From the NCBI RefSeq assembly GCF_008365375.1, contig NZ_QOKW01000008.1:1-64000 (forward strand): a stretch of DNA of 64,000 bases, written 5' to 3'. Both the position numbers and the translations under genes were made by a program. The DNA is from Roseomonas genomospecies 6. GTDB lineage: Bacteria; Pseudomonadota; Alphaproteobacteria; Azospirillales; Azospirillaceae. The notes beneath the pieces are model-generated. The model saw only the letters and a list, made by a program, of their open reading frames with translations, did not search any database and had not been told where the DNA came from. Positions 9,001 through 15,213 of this stretch are shown piece by piece. Numbering within the stretch: position 1 is the stretch's first letter; each line of letters starts with the position of its first letter.

Positions 9001-11337
9001 ACGGTCGCGGTCGGCACGGCGACGGTCAGCGCTTCGGCGGGAGTCCCCTCCGGCTTCGTCCCGGCTGGCGGGTTCGGGGTTCTCACGGCCAGCGTGGCGG
9101 AGAACACGACCGATCTGTCGGGCGCCGGGCAGGTGAATTGGACCTTCACGGTGGACAATGCCGCCGTGCAGGGGCTCGCTGCCGGCGAGGTGGTGACCCA
9201 GGTCTACACGCTGACCCTGAAGGACCCGAGCGGCGCGACGGTGACCCGCGACGTCACGATCACGATCACCGGCACCAACGACACGCCGGTCGTCGGCATG
9301 GACAAGCTGACCGGCGCCGTGACCGAGGACGCGGACTCCACCACCCTGACCGACACGGGCATCATCGATCTCGGCGATACGGATCTGTCCGACACCCATG
9401 GCGTCGCGGTGGCCTTCACCGCCACCACCGGCTCGGCGCAACTGGGAACGCTGACCGCTATCGTCCGGACGGACAGCAGCGGGACCGGCACGGGGGGCGT
9501 CATCGCCTGGACCTACGGCGTGGACAACGCCGCGGTGCAGTTCCTGGCCGCCGGTCAGACGGTGACGGAGACCTACAGGCTCACCGTCTCCGACGGGAAG
9601 GGCGGTACGGTGACCCGCGACGTCACGGTCACCATCACCGGCACCAACGACGCGCCGGTGATCGGCCCGGCAAAGCTGACCGGTGCCGTGACCGAGGATG
9701 CGGGTGGCGGCGCAACCCTGACCGACAGCGGCACCGTCGCCTTCACCGACGTGGACCTGACCGACGCGCACAGCGTCACGGCGGTCTTCGTGTCGACGAG
9801 CGGCACGGGCCAGCTCGGCGTGCTGACCGCCGTACGGACCGCGGACACGACGGGTACGGGAGCCGGCGGGCAGGTCACCTGGACCTACACGGCGGACAAC
9901 GCCGCGCTTCAATTCCTGCGCGCGGGCGAAACGCTGACCGAGACCTACGCGATCACCGTGTCGGACGGGAAGGGCGGCACGGTCACCCGCAACGTCGTCA
10001 TCGCCATCACCGGCACCAACGACGCCCCGACCGTCACCGGCGATCCGCCTGCCGTGTCGGGCAACGCCGGGCAGGAGATGGCGCTCACCGTCGACCGTTC
10101 GCGCTTCGCCGATGTGGACCGCGGCGACAGCCTGACCTTCACGGCGACCCTGGCCGATGGCCGCCCGCTGCCCTCCTGGCTGTCCTTCGACCCGGCGACC
10201 CTGACCTTCCGCGGGACTCCGCCGCAGGATGCCGCCGGCACGCTCGCGCTGATCCTGCGGGCCACCGACACCGCGGGCGCCTCGGCGACGCTGGGCGTGA
10301 CGTTCAGCATCACGGCGGAGGTGCCGCGCGCCGACACGCCGACGCCAGGCACCCCGACCGCCACGACGCCGACGACACCCGGCACCCCCCCGACGACGCC
10401 CACCAACGGGGATTCGCTGATCACCGGGACGGGCAACGCCACCCCGAACGCGCCCCTCGTCACCGGCACCACGCCGGCGGGCGACGGGCTGACCACCGGC
10501 TTCACCGCGACCCCCTTCACCCAGGTGCAGGCGGGCGACAACGGCGGCTTCGGCGCCGGGGCGGTGAACACCGCAAGCCTGCTGAACCGCCAGGGCAACG
10601 GCGACCTGTCCACCTCGGCCATCTTCCGGCAGTCCAGCCAGGCCAACGTGGAGCTGTTCCTCGCCGGGTCGGTCGGCAACCAGACCCTGCTGCCGCAGCA
10701 ACAGACGAGCTTCCAGGTGCCGAAGAACATCTTCCGGCACACCAACCCGAACGAGCGGCTCGTTTATCAGGCGACCCGCCCGGACGGCAGCCCGCTGCCC
10801 AACTGGCTGCAGTTCGACGCGCAGAACCTGTCCTTCCGCGGCGCGCCGCCGACCGAGGCACGCGGGGCGCTCGACATCGTCATCGTCGCCAAGGACAGCC
10901 GCGGCAATCAGGCGGCGGCGCAGTTCCGCGTGCTGGTCACCCAGGACCTCAACACCCAGACCCCCGTCGGGAACGGCCGCGGCGAGCAGCCGAGCGGCGG
11001 CGAGGGCCGCCCACAGGCCCAGGGGCAGCAACCCCCGGGCGAGGGGCAGGGCGGGAATCCGATCGGAAACCAGGGCGGCGAGCAGGACCAACCGGCGCTC
11101 CAGGTGCCAAGGGACCAGCGTGCCGATGCCGGAGCGCCGGACTCCATGGAGGGGGCCGACGCCTGGACGGCCACAGACCGCAACATCGCCGACCTTGCTC
11201 CTTCCGGTGCCACGCCGCCGGCCGGCCGCGCCTCCTTCTCGGCTCAGCTTCACGCCGCCGGGCGGCCCGGCCTGCTGGCGGAGGCCCGCAGCCTTCTGAA
11301 CGCGCTTCTCGTCACCGATGACCGCAACGCCGCCTGA
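1..11337 (+). CDS. Giant cadherin/VCBS-repeat surface or secreted protein (5' truncated)
   Basis: The reading frame is open from base 1 for 3778 codons and begins inside a cadherin-like domain, so the true start lies upstream; the TTG at base 1 is not taken as a start. The protein is built of about 100-130 residue beta-sandwich repeats joined by V-N-D-x-P or T-N-D-x-P linkers, the pattern of VCBS/cadherin-like adhesin repeats. From residue about 2426 to 3340 the repeats are nearly identical. Two putative-Ig (He_PIG-like) domains follow, near residues 3345-3440 and 3580-3650; both carry L-P-x-W-L and F-R-G-x-P motifs. The tail is rich in Gly, Gln and Pro. I see no GGxGxD RTX nonapeptides near the C-terminus, which argues against a classical RTX adhesin. 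Four export genes follow at once, so this is the likely cargo. The adhesin role is inferred from architecture. Confidence 0.85.
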   Translation: MTVAYPAVGGATASDWNGAITVTVVVEDLGNLGSRPATLEGDANDAATGNGDYAYVDTSAGSTDAKLKTTRSFVVTVTPVNDTPAAAITGTYAVDEDGSLALGTGLSVSDGLDVPFGGVANATVSVTVGVAHGTLTLGGATGTLTGSNGAATLTLSGTLADVNAALQRLTYAPARDYSGTDTLTLTVNDGGNGGTGALSHTATKAITVNPVSDTPNLTINGTLNPSVAVTVTGNEDSDIALATVIGETDTLGVDETISFKLDGIPAGWVVKDNGTPLTLVANGDGTFNTGVLTGGTLATLTIRPPQDWNAQQPGKTASTLTVTAYSSDQGATAATRTGTIILNVAPVSDDTVPTNDTDSLTEDTASVSKTAATGVLSNDSDVDLEQTLSVQGVAAGATATALTDGTGVGSAVTGSWGRLTLNADGSYTYQLDTASVQFLRDGQTRTDVFTYTVNDTGKLGAAKTATLTVTINGLNDAPVVDLNGTVAGTGTTLTYTEVDGTDSGTGSALWPLATLSDPDSGKLASLTITAGNILDGNAEVLRIGGTDFALATSTGAPVTVTAGTTNFHVNVAASGTGATVTITPAGGGAMALADTAALLAGITYRDTSDKPNTGSTRGFAVQVTDAGSNDDGTPAGTGLASNTAAATVTVVTTNEAPVVDLNGAAAGSDNAITYAEVANGTEPELAIASAGTLTDIDNANLARMVLTVGSVADGAREFLTIGGTRFAIGTDVTAQMVDAGALGRFSVTIATVGGDRQVDIRALGAGSTATVDTKADFASLLQGITYSNTSDNPSGTRTVKVQVTDAGTDDAIAADDERGSNLPVTTISFVAANDQPRFSGSYQDRTVRENAVNVTGGAPVALIGNPAAVTLNDADSPNYVGGSVTVSGLAADDLLSLPATVTAVEGAVRLSGGTSVQVYSGGDWRSIGTLSGGNGATLTIAIDGADAATHGTVANVERVIEALTYQNGSDRPTPGPRTLTITVNDGGSGVAGATTLALTVVPENDRPVIGNFGSSGPTFTEDGAAVLLDADATLRDADIGDASGGPNDYRGVTLTFQRSGGTPNADDRFGFGGNAATANSIYAVGTELRLANGTADPSDDVVIGSIDTTTAGRLRITLGGAAAVTQDVASRVVQAVTYTNLSENVDGVSAGPVSIDLTVDDRNGTAQVDQGDGGALTATSATSVTVVPVNEPIRTGAAPVLTQVAYAENAAPQRLFNDAAVTITDNDNATFNGGVVTASFTGGGQASDRLVVVGSGDAASNWISVSGSDVLWDADGAGSGVAVVIGTLSGGTDANTPLAIALNGNAVPAAVLALIRQIAFANGSDDPVGGAGAIRTVSMDVRNGAVGAATTQTATGLFTNTVLVTPENDAPVIGRADGSTILGTTITEWNGTGTYSNSGDTVASLVALLGADARDADNRAGGVGTPTDGLGLAVTGVLNTDGRWQYSTDGTTWTDIPTGTSATAALLLNPTDRVRFVPTALFNGDAGARLTLKLWDRTSNGTDTTADDANTTDGDRNKGDNDQFSGTTVVLTARVGAVNDAPVNTVPTTLTGIKEDTAFTFSGSNAFSITDVDVNENPDVANRTLTVTLTAQNGVLTLGDAASRAGVAFTSGDGVADATVTATGTLATLQALLASVTYKGNAHFNGTDSITITTNDRGNYGSGGALQDVDTVTFTVQAVNDAPTATSTATVTLAPVAEDIDGTANSGSTVGDLFAARLSDAPDAVTGGSSANGFAGIAIVAGTADAAKGQWQYRIGGSGAWIDVGDRTLGTALLLGSGDRLRFQPAGDFNGPAPQLGLRLVEDGGAALVGGTVVDLGGATATGGESRYSDAANQLTLATSVTAVNDRPVVTGSGPVAIAVTEDSAPAGATFASLLTGRYTDATDDQTTKGGSADATALSFVAVVGNASVAGQGTWQYLANGTTWTDIPATGLSAASALVLDAATQVRFVPAADFHGTPGALTLRLADGSANPVTASGSASDLKDLSVNGGTGQTGRWSVASIDLQPTVANVNDAPTASGTATLPAIAEDTPAASIPGATVASLFGPLYGDAADDRTGTTGGADASTQALAGIAIVGNAATAAQGQWFYSTDGTAWTALPAGLSDTNALVLPTTASLRFVPVADWNGTPGGLAVRLSDATVGGAAAGQTLSIGGTSPWSATTVTLGTAVTAVEDAIEAANDTNGIAEDAAAPATGNVLANDFDRDSLGTIAPQTLYVTAIQGTGAASPIDTSANNSATVAGSYGTLTIKRDGSYSYTLDSSLDVIQQLRQGQTLNDEVFTYTVDDVLAADGSNVGSAAVSRTLSITITGVNDAPVAKPDTGAIQEDAATPAIGSVLTNDVEIDAGDPGAVTAVGFGTATGTVGTALAGGYGSLTLKADGTWSYAIDNGSPAVQALAAGETLTETFAYTVTDTAGVSSSSTLTITITGTNDTPVIGTQGTSGAVVEDTSSPTLTSGGTIAFTDLDLTDSHTVTVGTPTVSGSTGIPNGFVPAGGFGTLTASVVEDATDASNAGQVNWTFTVDNAAVQGLAAGEVVTQVYTLTLKDPSGATVTRDVTITITGTNDAPVIGAGKTAGAVTEDADTPTLTDTGTIAFTDLDLSNSHTVTVGTATVSASAGVPSGFVPSGGFGTLTASIVEDVTDLGNTARIDWTFTVDNAAVQSLAAGETVTQVYTLTLKDVSGATVTRDVTITITGTNDTPVIGTGKTAGAVTEDADKPTLTDTGTIAFTDVDLSNTHTVTVGTAAVSTSTGVPSGFVPAGGFGTLTASIVEDTTDLSGVGQVSWTFTVDNAAVQGLAAGEVVTQVYTLTLKDPSGATVTRDVTVTITGTNDVPVIGTQGTSGAVVEDASSPALTSGDTIVFTDVDLSNTHTVTVGTPTVSASAGVPSGFAPAGGFGVLTANIVEDVTDLGNTARIDWTFTVDNAAVQGLAAGEVVTQVYTLTLKDVSGATVTRDVTITITGTNDMPVIGTGKTAGSVTEDADKPTLTDTGTIAFTDLDLSDTHTVAVGTATVSASAGVPSGFVPAGGFGVLTASVAENTTDLSGAGQVNWTFTVDNAAVQGLAAGEVVTQVYTLTLKDPSGATVTRDVTITITGTNDTPVVGMDKLTGAVTEDADSTTLTDTGIIDLGDTDLSDTHGVAVAFTATTGSAQLGTLTAIVRTDSSGTGTGGVIAWTYGVDNAAVQFLAAGQTVTETYRLTVSDGKGGTVTRDVTVTITGTNDAPVIGPAKLTGAVTEDAGGGATLTDSGTVAFTDVDLTDAHSVTAVFVSTSGTGQLGVLTAVRTADTTGTGAGGQVTWTYTADNAALQFLRAGETLTETYAITVSDGKGGTVTRNVVIAITGTNDAPTVTGDPPAVSGNAGQEMALTVDRSRFADVDRGDSLTFTATLADGRPLPSWLSFDPATLTFRGTPPQDAAGTLALILRATDTAGASATLGVTFSITAEVPRADTPTPGTPTATTPTTPGTPPTTPTNGDSLITGTGNATPNAPLVTGTTPAGDGLTTGFTATPFTQVQAGDNGGFGAGAVNTASLLNRQGNGDLSTSAIFRQSSQANVELFLAGSVGNQTLLPQQQTSFQVPKNIFRHTNPNERLVYQATRPDGSPLPNWLQFDAQNLSFRGAPPTEARGALDIVIVAKDSRGNQAAAQFRVLVTQDLNTQTPVGNGRGEQPSGGEGRPQAQGQQPPGEGQGGNPIGNQGGEQDQPALQVPRDQRADAGAPDSMEGADAWTATDRNIADLAPSGATPPAGRASFSAQLHAAGRPGLLAEARSLLNALLVTDDRNAA
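7276..10011 (+). repeat. Tandem VCBS-type repeats inside the giant gene
   Basis: The codons for G-T-N-D recur at 7276, 7675, 8074, 8473, 8872, 9271, 9640 and 10012. The first five units are therefore exactly 399 bp (133 residues), followed by one of 369 and one of 372 bp. The 399-bp units share long stretches of near-identical DNA, for example around the sequence for T-F-T-V-D-N-A-A-V-Q and A-G-E-V-V-T-Q-V-Y-T-L-T. Such in-frame identity allows copy number to change by recombination, and it is also a place where assemblies can collapse. Confidence 0.9.
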
Positions 11338-11369
11338 CCCGGCGGCATCACACAGAGCCTACGACCCGC

Positions 11370-12995
11370 ATGAGCCCCCACCGCATGCTACGCTCCCTCG
11401 GCCCGCTAGGCGCGGTCGCCCTCCTCGGAGCCTGTGCCGTCGCCCCGGCCCCGATCCTGCCGGAGGAGCATCTGGCGCGCGCCAGGACCGACTACGCGCA
11501 ACTCTACAAGGATCAGGCGCCGCTCGCCGGTCCCCTGACCGCGTCGGAGGCGGTGGCGCGGGCGCTCAAGTACAACTACGACCAGCAGCTCGCCAGCGTC
11601 GAATCGGCCTTGCAGACCAGCCAGTTCGACGTCGCGGTGATGAACATGCTGCCGCGGCTGGCGGCCAGCGCCGGCTACAACGTGCGCAACAACGAGAACG
11701 CCTCCTCGTCGCTGTCGGTTCTCACCCGCCGCCAGTCGCTCGAGCCCTCGACCTCGCAGGACCGGAACCGCGGCACCGCCGACCTGACCTTCTCCTGGAA
11801 CCTGCTGGACTTCGGTGTCGGCTATTTCCAGGCGCGCCAGCAGGGCGACCGGGCGCTGATCGCGGTGGAGCGGCGGCGGCGCGTCATCAACAACATCGCC
11901 AAGGAGGTGCGCAGCGCCTACTGGCGCACGGCGACGGCGCAGCGCCTGCTGCCGAAGATCGACCCGCTGCTCGCCGATGCCGAAAAGGCGCTGAAGGCGA
12001 ACGCGGAGATCAGCCGGAACTCGCTGGAGCCGGTGCTCCAAACGCTGGAATACCGCAAGAACCTGTTGCAGGTGATCACGCAGCTTCGCCGCCTGAAGTC
12101 GGACCTGTCGGTCGCCAAGGCGCAGCTCGCCGCTCTGGTCAACATCCCGCCGCGCACCGAATTCACGGTGGAGCTGCCGCCGGAGACGCCGTCCTTCCCG
12201 CGCGGCCTGTCCGCCGACCTGCCCTCGCTGGAGCTGATCGCCCTGTCGCAGCGCCCGGAGCTTCGCGAGGAGGCCTACCAGGAGCGGGTGGACCGCAACA
12301 ACCTTTACAAGGAGATGATCCGGCTGGTGCCGGGCCTCTCGGTGCTGGGCGGCCTGAACTACGACAGCAACTCCTACCTCGTGAACAATCTGTGGGCCGA
12401 GGCGGGGGTGCGCGCCACCTACAACCTCGTCAACCTGATCAGCGGGCCGATCGCCATGGACGCCGCCCGCAAGCAGATCGAGGTGTCGAAGGTCCGCCGC
12501 CTCGCCCTCAGCGTCGCGGTGCTGACCCAGGTGAACGTCAGCCACCAGCAGTATCTCCGCTCCGTGGAGACGCTGGATTCGGCGCAGGAGATCTCGCAGG
12601 TCGAGGCGGGCATCGCCAAGGCCGTGTCGGACGGCGGCCTCGCCGAGGCGGAACCGGAGTTCGAGCGCATCCGCCGCGGCCTGTCGGCGGTCGCCGCGGA
12701 ACTGGACCGCGACCGCGCCTTCACCGATCTGCAGGCTTCGCTCGCCAACCTCTACACCTCGCTCGGCTTCGATCCGGTGCCCGCGGCGGTGGAGACCGAC
12801 GACCTGACAACGCTGACCGCCGTGGTGAAGCGGTCGCTCGACGACCTCGACGCCGGGCGCCTGCCGGACATCCCGCATCTGGAGCCGGCCCCCGATCAGG
12901 TCCCCGGCCAGCCTTCCGAACCGCCGCAGGCCGAGGCCCCCTCGGCGCCCCCGTCCGAACCGTCCACGCAACCCCAGACCGCCCCGGTATCATGA
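11370..12995 (+). CDS. TolC-family outer-membrane lipoprotein
   Basis: This 541-residue protein has a lipoprotein signal with lipobox L-L-G-A-C near residue 22, followed by two long helical repeats rich in Ala, Arg and Glu (for example A-R-A-L-K-Y-N-Y-D-Q-Q and A-Q-L-A-A-L-V-N-I-P). That layout is typical of TolC/OEP outer-membrane channels. The C-terminal 50 residues are Pro/Glu-rich and probably disordered. It starts 32 bp after the giant gene, and its stop overlaps the next start in an ATGA junction. The family role is a trans-periplasmic exit duct paired with a periplasmic adaptor. Here it probably forms the outer-membrane part of the exporter for the giant protein upstream (inference from position). 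The start is ATG 11370; M6 is a possible alternative. Confidence 0.85.
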   Translation: MSPHRMLRSLGPLGAVALLGACAVAPAPILPEEHLARARTDYAQLYKDQAPLAGPLTASEAVARALKYNYDQQLASVESALQTSQFDVAVMNMLPRLAASAGYNVRNNENASSSLSVLTRRQSLEPSTSQDRNRGTADLTFSWNLLDFGVGYFQARQQGDRALIAVERRRRVINNIAKEVRSAYWRTATAQRLLPKIDPLLADAEKALKANAEISRNSLEPVLQTLEYRKNLLQVITQLRRLKSDLSVAKAQLAALVNIPPRTEFTVELPPETPSFPRGLSADLPSLELIALSQRPELREEAYQERVDRNNLYKEMIRLVPGLSVLGGLNYDSNSYLVNNLWAEAGVRATYNLVNLISGPIAMDAARKQIEVSKVRRLALSVAVLTQVNVSHQQYLRSVETLDSAQEISQVEAGIAKAVSDGGLAEAEPEFERIRRGLSAVAAELDRDRAFTDLQASLANLYTSLGFDPVPAAVETDDLTTLTAVVKRSLDDLDAGRLPDIPHLEPAPDQVPGQPSEPPQAEAPSAPPSEPSTQPQTAPVS

Positions 12996-13864
12996 CGCTT
13001 CGCTTCGCGACGTGTTTCGCCGCCGCCTTCCTCCTCCTCATGTCCGGCGTGGGGCCGGGGGTGGCGGCGGAGACCGGCGGGGACATCCTGCCGATCGTTC
13101 CGCGGGAGATCCGCGCCCAGGTGACGGCGCGCGTCGCCACGACCCTGTCCAGCCCGATGGCCGGGCGCATCCACGACCTGTCCATCGAGGACGGCGACCG
13201 ATTCAAGAAGGGCGAGGTTCTGGTCCGCTTCGACTGCGCGGTGCAGGAGGGGCAGCACGCCCGCGCCGTCGCGCTGCTGGAGAAGAACCGCCAGTTGCAG
13301 GCGGTGAACGAGCGCCTGCGCAAGCTGGGTTCGGTCAGCGTCAAGGAAATGAACGTCTCCACCGCCGACGTCGCCACCGCCGCCGCCGAGGTGAGCATCA
13401 CCAGGGCCATGGTGGACCGCTGCACCGTCACCGCACCCTTCGCCGGGCGGGTGGCCGGCGTGTCGGTCAAGCGCTGGCAGTTCATCGGCGAGGGACAGCC
13501 GATGCTGGACATCCTCGACGACCAGCAGCTTGAACTGGAAGCGATCATCCCCTCCCGCTGGCTGGCGTGGCTGGGGGTCGGCACCGGATTCCAGGTGGAG
13601 GTGGACGAGACGGGCAAGCTCTATCAGGCCAAGGTGTCGCGCCTGTCGGGCCGTGTCGATCCGGTCAGCCAGTCGGTGAAGATCTACGCGTCGATCACGG
13701 GCGCGACCGGCGACCTGCTGCCCGGCATGAGCGGGCGCGCCGTGATTGCGCCACCTCAAGACACGCCTACCCAAATTTCGCCTTCCCAGAACACAACCGG
13801 CGGTGTTGCCGACCCGGTACAAGCGGTGCCTTCGGACAAGAAACCGGCGGACAAAACTCCATGA
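12992..13864 (+). CDS. Periplasmic adaptor (HlyD/RND-MFP type), first of the set
   Basis: This 290-residue protein has a cleavable signal peptide (hydrophobic stretch at residues 5-25 ending A-A-E). It then shows a split biotinyl/lipoyl-like domain (S-S-P-M-A-G-R-I, then V-T-A-P-F-A-G-R-V-A-G-V) around a short helical hairpin, and a beta-barrel domain. The C-terminal tail is rich in Pro, Thr and Gln. The ATG at 12992 sits in an ATGA overlap with the TolC-like gene, and the stop overlaps the next start at 13861. The frame stays open upstream through most of the TolC-like gene, but that extension is a shadow with no adaptor homology. It is likely to bridge the inner-membrane component and the TolC-like lipoprotein. 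Confidence 0.85.
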   Translation: MTLRFATCFAAAFLLLMSGVGPGVAAETGGDILPIVPREIRAQVTARVATTLSSPMAGRIHDLSIEDGDRFKKGEVLVRFDCAVQEGQHARAVALLEKNRQLQAVNERLRKLGSVSVKEMNVSTADVATAAAEVSITRAMVDRCTVTAPFAGRVAGVSVKRWQFIGEGQPMLDILDDQQLELEAIIPSRWLAWLGVGTGFQVEVDETGKLYQAKVSRLSGRVDPVSQSVKIYASITGATGDLLPGMSGRAVIAPPQDTPTQISPSQNTTGGVADPVQAVPSDKKPADKTP

Positions 13865-15213
13865 GCGCCCAGTTGAACCGGCAGTTGCTTCGGCTGTCGG
13901 CTCTGCTCCAGATCGAACGGCGCGCGCGCCACGCCGCACGGAACGAGCTGTCCTTCGTGATGGCGAACGAGACCGCCGGAGTCATGCCCTACCAGCAGGC
14001 GGCGGTGTGGATCGGCGACGCGCGCGGACGCATCGACGCGCTGTCCGGGGTGGCGGTCGCCGACCTTGCGGCGCCCTACGGGCAGTGGGTGTCGCGGCTG
14101 TGCGCCGAATTGGCGGGAGTGCCGGACGGGACGGAGCCGCGCGCGGTGACGGCGGAGGACGTGCCCGCCGCTGTCAGCCGGGATTGGGCGGAGCATCTGG
14201 CGCCCTGCGCGCTGTGGGTCCCGCTGGTGGCGCCGGGGGACCAGCGGGTCGGCGGCCTGCTGTTCGCCCGCGCGGAACCCTGGACCGAGGCCGACCGGCA
14301 TCTGCTGGCCCACCTCGCCGACGCCTACGCCCACGCCTGGCTGCTGGCCCACGCCCGCCGGGTCCGCCTGAAGCGGAAAGGCGCCCTGTGGCGCAAGGCC
14401 GCCTTGGCCGCGCTGGTGACGCTGGTGGTCGGGGCGGGGGCTTTGCCGGTGCGGCAGTCGGTGCTGGCCCCGGCGGAGGTGGTGCCGCGCACGCCGACGC
14501 TGGTGCGCGCGCCCTTCGACGGGGTGGTGGACAGCGTCGCCGTGACGCCGAACCAGCCCGTCGGCGCCGGCCAGCCGCTGGCCACGCTGGACACGGCGCA
14601 ACTGCGCAGCAAGCTGAAGGTCGCGCAGAAGGCGCGCGAGGTCACCCAGACCGAATACCAGCAGGCCGCCCAGCTCGCCGTGTTCGACCCGAAGGCCAAG
14701 GCGAAGCTGGCCATCCTCCAGGGGCACCTGGAGCAGCAGGCGGCGGAGATCGCCTATCTGCAGGGTATGCTCGACCGCGCCACCCTGACCGCCCCGGCGG
14801 CGGGCGTGGCCGTCTTCGACGACCCCAACGACTGGATCGGGCGCCCGGTCACCCAGGGCGAGCGGATCATGATCGTCGCCAACCCGGCGGACGTGGAGCT
14901 GGAAATCCGCCTGCCGGTCGGCGACGCCATCCCGCTGGACGAGCGCGCGGAGGTCGCCTTCTTCCTGAACGTGGCGCCGGACGCGCCGATGCGGGCGACG
15001 CTCCATTCCGGCAGCTACCGCGCGCAGACCATGCCGGACGGGGTGGTGGCCTACAAGCTGAAGGCCGGTTTCGACGGTGCCGGGGAAGGGCAGGGCGGCA
15101 CGCCGCGGCTCGGCTTCAAGGGCACCGCGAAGGTTTATGGTGAAACGGCGCCGCTGGCGCTGTGGATTCTCCGTCGTCCCATCGCCACGGCTCGGCAATG
15201 GCTGACCTTCTGA
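13861..15213 (+). CDS. GAF-like/HlyD inner-membrane adaptor, second of the set
   Basis: This 450-residue protein has an unusual order. A soluble N-terminal region of about 170 residues looks like a GAF-type sensory fold (A-V-W-I-G-D-A-R-G-R-I, later L-W-V-P-L-V and G-G-L-L-F-A-R). One transmembrane helix follows near residues 178-200 (A-A-L-A-A-L-V-T-L-V-V). The C-terminal part is an HlyD adaptor with lipoyl halves (R-A-P-F-D-G-V-V-D-S-V and T-L-T-A-P-A-A-G-V) around a helical hairpin. The cytoplasmic GAF-like part could sense a ligand or hold cargo in place. It is coupled to the previous gene by ATGA and overlaps the next by 16 bp, so the proteins probably work in one complex. The GAF call rests on pattern and is less certain than the HlyD call. 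Confidence 0.8.
   Translation: MSAQLNRQLLRLSALLQIERRARHAARNELSFVMANETAGVMPYQQAAVWIGDARGRIDALSGVAVADLAAPYGQWVSRLCAELAGVPDGTEPRAVTAEDVPAAVSRDWAEHLAPCALWVPLVAPGDQRVGGLLFARAEPWTEADRHLLAHLADAYAHAWLLAHARRVRLKRKGALWRKAALAALVTLVVGAGALPVRQSVLAPAEVVPRTPTLVRAPFDGVVDSVAVTPNQPVGAGQPLATLDTAQLRSKLKVAQKAREVTQTEYQQAAQLAVFDPKAKAKLAILQGHLEQQAAEIAYLQGMLDRATLTAPAAGVAVFDDPNDWIGRPVTQGERIMIVANPADVELEIRLPVGDAIPLDERAEVAFFLNVAPDAPMRATLHSGSYRAQTMPDGVVAYKLKAGFDGAGEGQGGTPRLGFKGTAKVYGETAPLALWILRRPIATARQWLTF

Noticed and set aside
11406-12971. 521-codon - strand frame opposite the TolC-like gene
   Set aside because: Antisense shadow of a GC-rich gene; no family pattern and no ribosome site.
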